Origin: JBCDBD01 sp039184335
GTDB lineage: Bacteria; Bacteroidota; Bacteroidia; Flavobacteriales; Flavobacteriaceae
Length of the DNA: 12,204 nt
Direction of reading: 5' to 3'
Assembly: GCA_039184335.1 (NCBI GenBank)
Contig: JBCDBD010000067.1
Span: 1-12,204 of the forward strand
Position 1 is the stretch's first letter. Each line of letters starts with the position of its first letter. Below are positions 1-6,910 of the stretch, piece by piece. The position numbers and the translations under genes were made by a program. Below the pieces are notes generated by a model, which searched no databases, had not been told where the DNA came from, and saw only the letters and a list, made by a program, of their open reading frames with translations.

Positions 1-92
1 ATACTATTTATATAGATTTTTAATCTAAAAAAAATGATTATAGTTGTTTTTATTTCTATTTAATACGAATTTTATAACCTAAAATATATACG

Positions 93-1313
93 ATGAAACA
101 TGGCAATTTCGATACCGTTCAAGACCTGCACTACTTTGGTGAATTTGGTGGTGTAAATCCGTCCATTTCTGATTCTTCGACCTACACCTTTCTGTCTGCC
201 AAGACCATGTTCGATACTTTTGAGGGCAATACAGAAGGTTGTTATTTGTACAGTAGGCATTCTTCACCATCGAATCTCTATCTGGGTGAAGCACTGGCAG
301 CCATAGAGGGAACGGAAACTGCCAATGTGTATGCGAGTGGTATGGGAGCCATCAGTGCAGTAATCTTGCAATTGTGCAACACTGATGAGCATATCGTTAG
401 CAGCCGTACCATCTATGGGGGCACTTATGCACTCATGAAGAACTTTCTCAAAAAGTTTCGCATCGATACCTCTTTTGTTGATATCACAGATATGGGCCAA
501 GTCGAAGGGCACATTACCCCAAAAACCAGAATGATCTATTGCGAGGCAGTCAGCAACCCCCTATTGGAAGTGGCAGACATCAAAGCACTTTCTGAATTGG
601 CCAAAAAACATGGGATTCCGTTGGTGGTGGACAACACTTTTTCTCCTTTAAGTATTCCCGCAGCCGATCTTGGCGCTGATATTGTTGTTCACAGTCTTAC
701 AAAGTTCATCAATGGCACCAGCGATTGTGTGGCAGGTGCCGTTTGTGCTTCACGTGATTTCTGCTTGCGCTTGAAAGACGTAAATGATGGTGCCGGAATG
801 CTTTTGGGCAGCACTTTGGACAGTTTAAGGGCTGCATCTATCCTAAAAAACCTGAGAACACTGCACCTGAGGATCAAAAAGCACAGCGAAAATGCACAAT
901 ATCTCGCCCAACAATTTGAAAAAGATGGTCTACGGGTAGTGTACCCAGGGTTGGTCTCACATCCAGGACATCAGGTCATGGCAAGGCAAATGCGAATGGA
1001 GTACGGATTCGGGGGGTTACTGACCATAGATGTAGGGTCATTGGAAAAAGCCAATGCGCTAATGGAATTGATGCAGAAAGAAAAACTGGGGTATCTGGCG
1101 GTCAGTCTAGGGTTTTACAAAACCCTTTTCAGTGCCCCGGGCACCTCGACTTCTTCAGAAATCCCATTTGAAGAACAAGAAAGGATAGGACTGTCTGAGG
1201 GGTTGATTCGATTTTCAATAGGCCTTGATGGGAATATTGAAAAAACCTACCTACATATGCGAGACTGCATGAAAAGACTGGAGATTCTAGCACAAAAAAC
1301 CACAATGGCCTGA
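93..1313 (+). CDS. Cys/Met-metabolism PLP-dependent enzyme (methionine gamma-lyase / cystathionine gamma-lyase-like)
   Basis: This is a 406-residue fold-type I PLP enzyme of the Cys/Met metabolism (trans-sulfuration) family, a cytosolic enzyme acting on sulfur amino acids or their activated homoserine precursors. Visible family marks are YSR at residues 53-55 (phosphate and substrate contacts from the neighbouring subunit), SRTIYGGT at 104-111 with the ring-stacking Tyr108, the cofactor Asp180 in VVDNTFSP, the Schiff-base Lys204 in HSLTKFINGTSD, and the carboxylate-binding Arg373 in LIRFSIGLD. Length is normal for the family. Known methionine gamma-lyases usually have Cys after YG in the YGCT motif; here the motif is YGGT, as in cystathionine gamma-lyases and sulfhydrylases, so the exact reaction is open. 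The ATG at 93 follows an AT-rich spacer and gives a complete N-terminus. The transporter gene downstream suggests a catabolic uptake pair. The family is certain; the substrate is not. Confidence 0.9.
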   Translation: MKHGNFDTVQDLHYFGEFGGVNPSISDSSTYTFLSAKTMFDTFEGNTEGCYLYSRHSSPSNLYLGEALAAIEGTETANVYASGMGAISAVILQLCNTDEHIVSSRTIYGGTYALMKNFLKKFRIDTSFVDITDMGQVEGHITPKTRMIYCEAVSNPLLEVADIKALSELAKKHGIPLVVDNTFSPLSIPAADLGADIVVHSLTKFINGTSDCVAGAVCASRDFCLRLKDVNDGAGMLLGSTLDSLRAASILKNLRTLHLRIKKHSENAQYLAQQFEKDGLRVVYPGLVSHPGHQVMARQMRMEYGFGGLLTIDVGSLEKANALMELMQKEKLGYLAVSLGFYKTLFSAPGTSTSSEIPFEEQERIGLSEGLIRFSIGLDGNIEKTYLHMRDCMKRLEILAQKTTMA

Positions 1314-1334
1314 ACCATCGTTTGCACGGGTACG

Positions 1335-1361
1335 GTCAAAATCGTAATATTACGAATTGAC
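1335..1361. promoter_or_regulatory. 27-bp interrupted palindrome, candidate operator upstream of the NhaC-family gene
   Basis: The core TCGTAATATTACGA (1342-1355) is a perfect 14-bp palindrome. Outside it, GTCAA (1335-1339) pairs with TTGAC (1357-1361), leaving AA on one side and A on the other unpaired. In total 24 of 27 bases are symmetrical. The dyad sits in the 61-nt gap between the PLP-enzyme gene and the transporter and ends 13 nt before the transporter ATG. No T-run follows, so a terminator is less likely than a repressor or activator site. The right half-site TACGAATT recurs at 64-71, upstream of the first gene. The regulator is unknown. Confidence 0.5.
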
Positions 1362-1374
1362 AAACCAACGACTT

Positions 1375-2865
1375 ATGCCGCAGCAGGAAAAGAAAGCCCC
1401 CTATCGACAGAACGAAAAAATCATAGAAAACAGAGAACTGAACATTTGGGAGGCCCTGGTTCCCGTGTTTGCCTTGGTCGCCATGTTGGCCTACAATGTA
1501 TATGTATTTGGTGATAGTGCGTTAGATGGCTCGAACCAGTTCATTTTACTTTTAGGAGGCGCGGTAGCAGCCATTGTCGGATTTCTCAACAAGGTATCCT
1601 ACAAACAGATGCTTGCCGAAGTAGCTGAAAATGTGCGGTCAACGACAGGAGCTTTGCTGATATTGTTGATGGTGGGTGCGCTATCGGGCACTTGGTTGGT
1701 CAGTGGTATTATTCCTGCGATGATCTATTATGGGCTACAGATATTGAATCCGACCATATTCTTGGCGGCCTGTGTCATCATCTGTGCCATTATCTCGATT
1801 GCCACGGGCAGTAGCTGGACCACCGCAGCAACCGTTGGCATTGCCCTAATCGGTATTGGAGAGGCCCTGGGCATATCATTGGGCATGACTGCCGGCGCAG
1901 TACTTTCTGGGGCCTATTTTGGCGATAAGATGTCACCCTTGAGTGACACCACCAATCTGGCACCCGCCATGGCCGGAGGGGAACTGTTTTCCCATATTCG
2001 ATATATGGCCTTAACAACAATTCCGACCATTTCGATCACCTTTCTGGTCTTTATCATTATTGGGTTTACCATCGATGCCACCGGAGTGGCGGACACCGAT
2101 ACCATTTTGAACAGCATAGATGCCACATTCAACATCAACGGGTGGTTGTTTATCGTGCCCAGTGTCGTGATTTTTCTTATCGTAAAAAAGACTCCTCCCC
2201 TTGCCGCTTTATTGATAGGCACCTTGCTGGGTGGAATCTTTGCCCTTATCTTTCAACCTGAAATTGTCGGCACTATTGGGGGAGGAAAACAGCTGAACTT
2301 TGAGACGGGATATAAAGGAATACTGAATGCCATTACGGTCAACACTTCGATTGCAACAGATAATCTGGCCCTTAATGACCTTTTTTCCTCAAAGGGAATG
2401 TACGGTATGCTGGGTACGATCTGGCTCATCATCTGCGCTATGGTTTTTGGGGGAATCATGGATGGCATCGGTGCCTTGGAACGCATTACAAAATCATTGT
2501 TGAGCTTAGCAAAAACTACTTTTGGCCTTTTTGCGAGTACCGTCGGAAGTTGCCTTGCACTCAATGTAACCGCGTCAGATCAATATTTAGCCTTGGTAGT
2601 TCCGGGAAAAATGTTCTCAAAAGCTTACAAAGAGCGTGGCCTGGCTCCTGAAAACTTGAGCCGTACCTTGGAAGATTCAGGTACGGTCACCTCAGTACTG
2701 GTACCTTGGAATACCTGTGGGGCTTATCATAGTGGTGTATTGGGCGTAAGTGTTGGCGACTACTTTTTTTATGCCATCTTCAATTGGCTGAGTCCCTTTA
2801 TGACCCTGCTCTTCGCAGCATTTAAGATAAAAATCAAACAATTGGTCACACCAGCTACCACATAG
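1375..2865 (+). CDS. nhaC: NhaC-superfamily Na+/H+ antiporter-type transporter
   Basis: This is a 496-residue inner-membrane transporter with about a dozen hydrophobic segments. It carries the NhaC family signatures TGSSWTTAATVG (about residues 144-155) and GAYFGDKMSPLSDTTNLAPA (about 179-198). Family members exchange Na+ or H+, in some cases with an organic acid (MleN, malate/lactate) or, by comparative-genomic prediction, take up methionine (MetT). I chose ATG 1375. A TTG at 1357 in the same frame would add six residues, but it lies inside the palindrome and the family N-terminus does not need them. The gene starts 61 nt after the PLP-enzyme gene on the same strand, so the two are probably co-expressed or co-regulated. 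This neighbourhood favours an amino-acid substrate over plain pH homeostasis, but that is inference. There is no sign of damage to the frame. Confidence 0.88.
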   Translation: MPQQEKKAPYRQNEKIIENRELNIWEALVPVFALVAMLAYNVYVFGDSALDGSNQFILLLGGAVAAIVGFLNKVSYKQMLAEVAENVRSTTGALLILLMVGALSGTWLVSGIIPAMIYYGLQILNPTIFLAACVIICAIISIATGSSWTTAATVGIALIGIGEALGISLGMTAGAVLSGAYFGDKMSPLSDTTNLAPAMAGGELFSHIRYMALTTIPTISITFLVFIIIGFTIDATGVADTDTILNSIDATFNINGWLFIVPSVVIFLIVKKTPPLAALLIGTLLGGIFALIFQPEIVGTIGGGKQLNFETGYKGILNAITVNTSIATDNLALNDLFSSKGMYGMLGTIWLIICAMVFGGIMDGIGALERITKSLLSLAKTTFGLFASTVGSCLALNVTASDQYLALVVPGKMFSKAYKERGLAPENLSRTLEDSGTVTSVLVPWNTCGAYHSGVLGVSVGDYFFYAIFNWLSPFMTLLFAAFKIKIKQLVTPATT

Positions 2866-2876
2866 GTCTCATTAAA

Positions 2877-2908
2877 TTCTGGTTAAAAAAAGGGATTGTT
2901 GTTTTTTG
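2877..2908 (+). promoter_or_regulatory. Possible Bacteroidota-type promoter for tpx
   Basis: TTCTGG (2877-2882) and TGTTTTTTG followed by CAGCCC (2900-2914) have the spacing and general look of a flavobacterial -33/-7 promoter (TTTG, then TAnnTTTG). The -7 TA is not conserved here, so the match is weak. It would give a leader of about 40 nt before the tpx ATG. Confidence 0.3.
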
Positions 2909-2955
2909 CAGCCCTAATATGTTTAACTTTCGATAGAATTGCTAAATTTAATCTC

Positions 2956-3462
2956 ATGGCCACTGTAACACTAAAAGGAAACGAAATCCATACTGTAGGA
3001 ACCCTGCCTGCCAATGGCACACAAGCACCAAATTTCACACTGACAAAAAATGACCTCTCTTCCGTATCCTTGGAAGATTACAAAGGCCATAAACTGGTGC
3101 TGAACATTTTTCCTTCAATAGATACCGGTACCTGCGCACAGTCTGTACGACAGTTCAACCAAGAAGCTGCTGAACTTGAAAATACCATTATCCTTTGCAT
3201 TTCTAAAGATTTACCTTTTGCCCAGGCCCGTTTCTGCGGTGCAGAGGGTATTGATAAGGTAGAAACACTTTCCGATTTTAGGGATGGTAATTTTGGCGAT
3301 GCCTATGCCGTGGCATTTACTGATGGCCCCTTGGTAGGCTTGCTTTCAAGGGCGGTGGTCATCGTCGATAAAGATGGAACGGTACGCTATACCGAGCAAG
3401 TGCCCGAAACCGTTGACGAGCCTAATTATAAAGCCGCATTGGAGGCCTTGATGGATGCCTAG
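2956..3462 (+). CDS. tpx: Thiol peroxidase (atypical 2-Cys peroxiredoxin, Tpx)
   Basis: This 168-residue enzyme reduces hydrogen peroxide and organic peroxides with electrons from thioredoxin. The peroxidatic Cys60 lies in FPSIDTGTCAQSVRQFN and the resolving Cys94 in ARFCGAEGI, which is the typical Tpx arrangement. The ending KDGTVRYTEQVPE is also characteristic. No signal peptide is present at the chosen start. I start at ATG 2956 (MATVTLKGNEI) because this matches the family N-terminus. An upstream TTG at 2896 would add 20 hydrophobic residues encoded by what looks like promoter sequence. The stop codon overlaps the start of the lipid kinase gene by 8 bp, so the two are probably translated from one mRNA. 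An extra Cys81 sits in the core strand, outside the known redox pair. Confidence 0.95.
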   Translation: MATVTLKGNEIHTVGTLPANGTQAPNFTLTKNDLSSVSLEDYKGHKLVLNIFPSIDTGTCAQSVRQFNQEAAELENTIILCISKDLPFAQARFCGAEGIDKVETLSDFRDGNFGDAYAVAFTDGPLVGLLSRAVVIVDKDGTVRYTEQVPETVDEPNYKAALEALMDA

Positions 3463-3820
3463 GGAATCTTTTTTAAAAAATCGTATTAGAAGTTTTGGTT
3501 TTGCCTTTAAAGGTCTTTTTCTCTTGCTAAAGACCGAAGCAAGCATTAAAATACAATGCGTTATTGCCCTATTGGTTACCGGAGCAGGTTTCCATTTTGA
3601 AATATCAGCTACCGAATGGGCGTTACAATGCCTTTCCATTGGTTTGGTCATGGCAATTGAAGGGGTAAATACCGCCATCGAAAAACTTGCCGACTATACG
3701 CAACCCGAATATGACAAACACATCGGTTTTGTCAAGGACATCTCGGCCGGAGCCGTCATGTTGGCCGCTATCATTGCTGCAATCGTGGGCCTCATCATCT
3801 ATTTTCCAAAATTGACCTAA
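3455..3820 (+). CDS. dgkA: DgkA-family lipid kinase (diacylglycerol or undecaprenol kinase)
   Basis: This 121-residue integral membrane kinase has three predicted transmembrane helices and belongs to the small prokaryotic DgkA family, which phosphorylates diacylglycerol or undecaprenol at the inner membrane. The catalytic motif EGVNTAIE occupies residues 69-76 and KDISAGAV 94-101, so Glu28, Glu69, Asn72, Glu76, Lys94 and Asp95 fall at the same positions as the active-site residues of the E. coli enzyme. Length matches the family. ATG 3455 overlaps the last 8 bp of tpx in another frame, a layout typical of translational coupling. A 65-nt gap follows, holding a promoter-like box for ftsK. Sequence alone does not say whether the in vivo substrate is diacylglycerol or undecaprenol. 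Confidence 0.9.
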   Translation: MPRESFLKNRIRSFGFAFKGLFLLLKTEASIKIQCVIALLVTGAGFHFEISATEWALQCLSIGLVMAIEGVNTAIEKLADYTQPEYDKHIGFVKDISAGAVMLAAIIAAIVGLIIYFPKLT

Positions 3821-3849
3821 GAAAAAATCTGTTTTCAGTTGTAGCTACG

Positions 3850-3857
3850 TAAATTTG
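3850..3857 (+). promoter_or_regulatory. -7 box (TAAATTTG) upstream of ftsK
   Basis: TAAATTTG matches the Bacteroidota -7 consensus TAnnTTTG exactly and ends 28 nt before the ftsK ATG, in the dgkA-ftsK gap. No clean -33 TTTG is visible at the usual spacing; only a T-run at 3832-3835 lies somewhat close. It suggests that ftsK can be transcribed independently of the tpx-dgkA pair. Confidence 0.5.
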
Positions 3858-3885
3858 TAAATTAGCCCCCAGAAGAAAAGATTTA

Positions 3886-6228
3886 ATGGCAAAACGAAGG
3901 AAAAAGTCAAAACCTACCACTTCGAAGAAACGTTTCTCGTTCAAACTTTCCAAACAAAATAAGATCATTCTGGGCAGCCTATTGATAGTACTGGGCATTG
4001 CGCTTTTCTTTTCCTTCATTTCCTATTACTTTACCTGGCAGGCCGACCAAAGTACACTCACTGAATTTGGCAATAGGGATACTGAGGCCGAAAACCTCCT
4101 CAAAAAGTTTGGGGCAACCATCAGCCATTTTTTCATGTACCAAGGTTTTGGGCTCGCCTCCTTTGCCTTTCCCCTATTGTTGGCGGTCACTGGGCTATAC
4201 CTTTTTTTGAGTCTGGAAAGTAAGGGATTGGTCGGAAAATGGATATGGGGACTTGTTGGGGTCATCTGGGTATCTATCGCCCTTGGTTTTTTTGCTATGG
4301 AACAACCGCTTCTTGGGGGATCGATCGGTTATGAAATGAACGGTTTCTTGCAAGACTATACCGGAAAAATCGGTGTTTTTCTATTGCTACTCTTTGTCTT
4401 GGTCGTCATTCTGGTACGTCTTTTCAACTTTTCGCCCGAAGCCATTGGAAATTATTTGCGTACGAAAAGAGCCCCGTTTGAAGAAAAGCCACATCCCGCT
4501 GCCCAAGAAAGTTCCATTGAGCTGAATATCGAGAAAGAACCTGAAGTCAAAATCGATACCTACACCCACAAAAAAGACATCCCCCCCCTAAATAAGGAAT
4601 CTGGGTTGGATGTCAACATTCCCAAAGTGGAAGAAGAAATTGACCTGCAAGTAGAGAAGGTATCCGTTGAGCAGCAAGAAAAGGATATCAAGGCGGCCAA
4701 ACTGGTCAAGGATTTTGGGGAATTTGACCCAAAACTTGAACTGGGCAACTATAAATTTCCACCACTCAACCTGTTGGACCCACATGGTGTAAGTGGCGGT
4801 ATCACCATCAACCAAGAAGAGCTAGAAGAAAACAAAAACCGGATTGTCAGTACTCTAAAAAATTATAAAATTGGCATTGCCCAGATAAAGGCCACCATTG
4901 GCCCGACGGTTACATTGTACGAAATCGTACCTGAAGCCGGAATTCGCATCTCAAAAATCAAAAACCTTGAGGATGATATTGCCCTTTCACTTGCTGCACT
5001 GGGTATACGTATCATAGCACCCATACCCGGCAAGGGTACCATTGGCATCGAAGTACCCAACAAGAATGCCACTATCGTGTCTATGCGTGCCGTAATCGCC
5101 TCAAGCAAGTTCCAAAAGGCTGAAATGCAATTGCCCATTGCTTTTGGCAAAACCATCAGCAACGAAACCTTTGTCGTAGACCTTGCCAAAATGCCACATA
5201 TGCTGATGGCAGGTGCCACAGGGCAGGGAAAATCGGTTGGACTGAATGCGGTCATTACGTCGCTACTGTATAAAAAACATCCCGCTGAGGTAAAGTTTAT
5301 CTTGGTGGATCCAAAAAAGGTTGAGCTCACCCTCTATAACAAGATTGAACGCCATTTTCTGGCCAAATTGCCCGATTCTGAAGAAGCGATCATCACAGAC
5401 AATACCAAGGTCATCCATACGCTAAATTCATTATGTATTGAGATGGACAACCGGTACGAGCTGTTGAAATTGGCCATGGTCCGCAACATTAAAGAGTACA
5501 ATGCCAAGTTCAAGTCAAGAAAGTTGAACCCGAATGACGGCCATAAATTTTTACCCTATATCGTTTTGGTCATTGATGAATTTGCCGATTTGATCATGAC
5601 CGCTGGCAAAGAGGTAGAAACCCCTATTGCCCGATTGGCACAGCTGGCCAGGGCCATTGGCATTCATTTGATCATCGCCACCCAGAGACCATCGGTCAAT
5701 GTCATTACGGGCATCATCAAAGCCAATTTTCCGGCACGAATCGCCTTTAGGGTAACTTCAAAAATAGATTCGCGAACCATTTTAGACACACAGGGTGCCG
5801 ATCAGCTGATCGGTCGTGGTGATATGTTGTTTACACAAGGTAATGACGTCACACGTATTCAATGCGCGTTCGTAGATACCCCAGAAATTTCAAAAATTAC
5901 AGAATATATCGGCTCGCAAAGAGCCTATCCAGATGCCCATTTGTTGCCAGAATATGTAGGTGAAGATTCTGGCACGGGTCTTGATTACGATATTGCGGAT
6001 CGAGATGCCATGTTTCGCGAAGCTGCCGAGGTAATCGTCAATGCACAGCAAGGTTCGGCTTCCCTGATACAGCGAAAGTTGAAGTTAGGCTACAATCGAG
6101 CTGGGAGAATTATCGATCAATTGGAAGCTGCTGGCATTGTGGGTCCTTTTGAAGGAAGTAAGGCCCGACAGGTCTTGGTGCCCGATATCTTAGCACTGGA
6201 ACAATTGTTACAAAATGAACGCCAGTAA
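3886..6228 (+). CDS. ftsK: DNA translocase FtsK
   Basis: This 780-residue septal DNA pump clears and resolves the chromosome terminus during division. The N-terminus has a basic cytoplasmic tail and four membrane helices at about residues 27-49, 86-108, 119-138 and 163-180. An acidic, low-complexity linker follows (about 190-280). The motor begins with the alpha region around 300-400, then Walker A GATGQGKS at 443-450 and Walker B VLVIDEFADL with Asp564-Glu565. The C-terminal winged-helix gamma domain (about 705-770, with SASLIQRKLKLGYNRAGRIID) reads the KOPS-type guide sequences and activates XerCD. Length is in the normal range for FtsK of this phylum, which has a short linker compared with E. 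coli. ATG 3886 precedes the expected basic start MAKRRKKSK. The linker contains a C8 run at 4581-4588. lolA follows after a 30-nt gap. Confidence 0.97.
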   Translation: MAKRRKKSKPTTSKKRFSFKLSKQNKIILGSLLIVLGIALFFSFISYYFTWQADQSTLTEFGNRDTEAENLLKKFGATISHFFMYQGFGLASFAFPLLLAVTGLYLFLSLESKGLVGKWIWGLVGVIWVSIALGFFAMEQPLLGGSIGYEMNGFLQDYTGKIGVFLLLLFVLVVILVRLFNFSPEAIGNYLRTKRAPFEEKPHPAAQESSIELNIEKEPEVKIDTYTHKKDIPPLNKESGLDVNIPKVEEEIDLQVEKVSVEQQEKDIKAAKLVKDFGEFDPKLELGNYKFPPLNLLDPHGVSGGITINQEELEENKNRIVSTLKNYKIGIAQIKATIGPTVTLYEIVPEAGIRISKIKNLEDDIALSLAALGIRIIAPIPGKGTIGIEVPNKNATIVSMRAVIASSKFQKAEMQLPIAFGKTISNETFVVDLAKMPHMLMAGATGQGKSVGLNAVITSLLYKKHPAEVKFILVDPKKVELTLYNKIERHFLAKLPDSEEAIITDNTKVIHTLNSLCIEMDNRYELLKLAMVRNIKEYNAKFKSRKLNPNDGHKFLPYIVLVIDEFADLIMTAGKEVETPIARLAQLARAIGIHLIIATQRPSVNVITGIIKANFPARIAFRVTSKIDSRTILDTQGADQLIGRGDMLFTQGNDVTRIQCAFVDTPEISKITEYIGSQRAYPDAHLLPEYVGEDSGTGLDYDIADRDAMFREAAEVIVNAQQGSASLIQRKLKLGYNRAGRIIDQLEAAGIVGPFEGSKARQVLVPDILALEQLLQNERQ

Positions 6229-6258
6229 ATGGCATTAACCAAAGAAAATTAAAATCAG

Positions 6259-6906
6259 ATGTACAAAAAACCGATTTTCATCTTATTTACCATAGGCGTT
6301 GTCACATTTTCATTTGCGCAAAACGCTTCAAAAGCAAAGGCCCTGTTGGATGATGTGTACCAAAAGGTCATCAGCTATGACAATATTTACATTGACTTTA
6401 AATATACTTTAGAAAACAGTGAGGCAAACACCAAAAGTGAAACCAGGGGCGATGTGACCTTGGAGGGCGATAAGTACCTTGCCAATCTATTCGGTGCCCA
6501 ACAACTGTTTGACGGTTCAAGGGTATATACCATCGTACCTGACAACGAAGAAGTGACCATCGATGACCAGACTGAAAATGAAAATACAATCACTCCTTCG
6601 AAAATGCTCACCTTTTTCAAAACCGGACACAATTACCAATGGGACATTCTTCAAAATCTACAGGGAAGAAAAATACAATATGTCAAACTGTCCCCAATTG
6701 ATACCGATACAGAAATCAAATTCATTCTATTGGGAATCGATACAGAGACAAAACACATCTACAAACTCATCGAAACAGGCAAAAACGATACCAAGACCAC
6801 GATTACCGTTAATTCTTTCAAAACCAACCAACCCTTATCAAAAACCTTATTTACCTTTGATGAGGCCAAATACAAAAATGACGGTTACTACATTATAAGA
6901 AACTAG
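6259..6906 (+). CDS. lolA: LolA-like periplasmic outer-membrane lipoprotein carrier
   Basis: This 215-residue protein begins with a clear signal peptide, a KK-containing start and hydrophobic core ending in SFA at residue 20 before Gln21, giving a soluble periplasmic protein. The mature part fits the LolA beta-barrel family, with SETRGDVTLEGDKY in an early strand pair, QQLFDGSRVYTIVPDNEEV in the middle and SPIDTDTEIKFILLGID near the C-terminal half. LolA carries lipoproteins from the LolCDE complex through the periplasm to the outer membrane. Bacteroidota LolA proteins are divergent from the E. coli one, so the call rests on fold-type strand patterns, the signal peptide and the neighbours (ftsK before, an Lpt permease 4 nt after). 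The short gap to the permease gene suggests a shared mRNA. Confidence 0.85.
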   Translation: MYKKPIFILFTIGVVTFSFAQNASKAKALLDDVYQKVISYDNIYIDFKYTLENSEANTKSETRGDVTLEGDKYLANLFGAQQLFDGSRVYTIVPDNEEVTIDDQTENENTITPSKMLTFFKTGHNYQWDILQNLQGRKIQYVKLSPIDTDTEIKFILLGIDTETKHIYKLIETGKNDTKTTITVNSFKTNQPLSKTLFTFDEAKYKNDGYYIIRN

Positions 6907-6910
6907 TGCC

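Noticed and set aside
1..92. SAM or other riboswitch upstream of the PLP-enzyme gene
   Set aside because: Only 92 AT-rich bases are visible and they show no recognisable riboswitch core; the short AGATT/AATCT dyad near position 14 is too small to count.
1357..1374. TTG start giving a six-residue longer NhaC-family protein
   Set aside because: The codon lies inside the palindrome 1335-1361, the next codons show no family match, and an ATG follows at 1375.
2896..2955. N-terminal extension of Tpx resembling a signal peptide (MLFFAALICLTF)
   Set aside because: It starts at a TTG within promoter-like sequence. The family begins at MATVTLKGNEI, and Tpx enzymes of this type are generally not exported by such a peptide.
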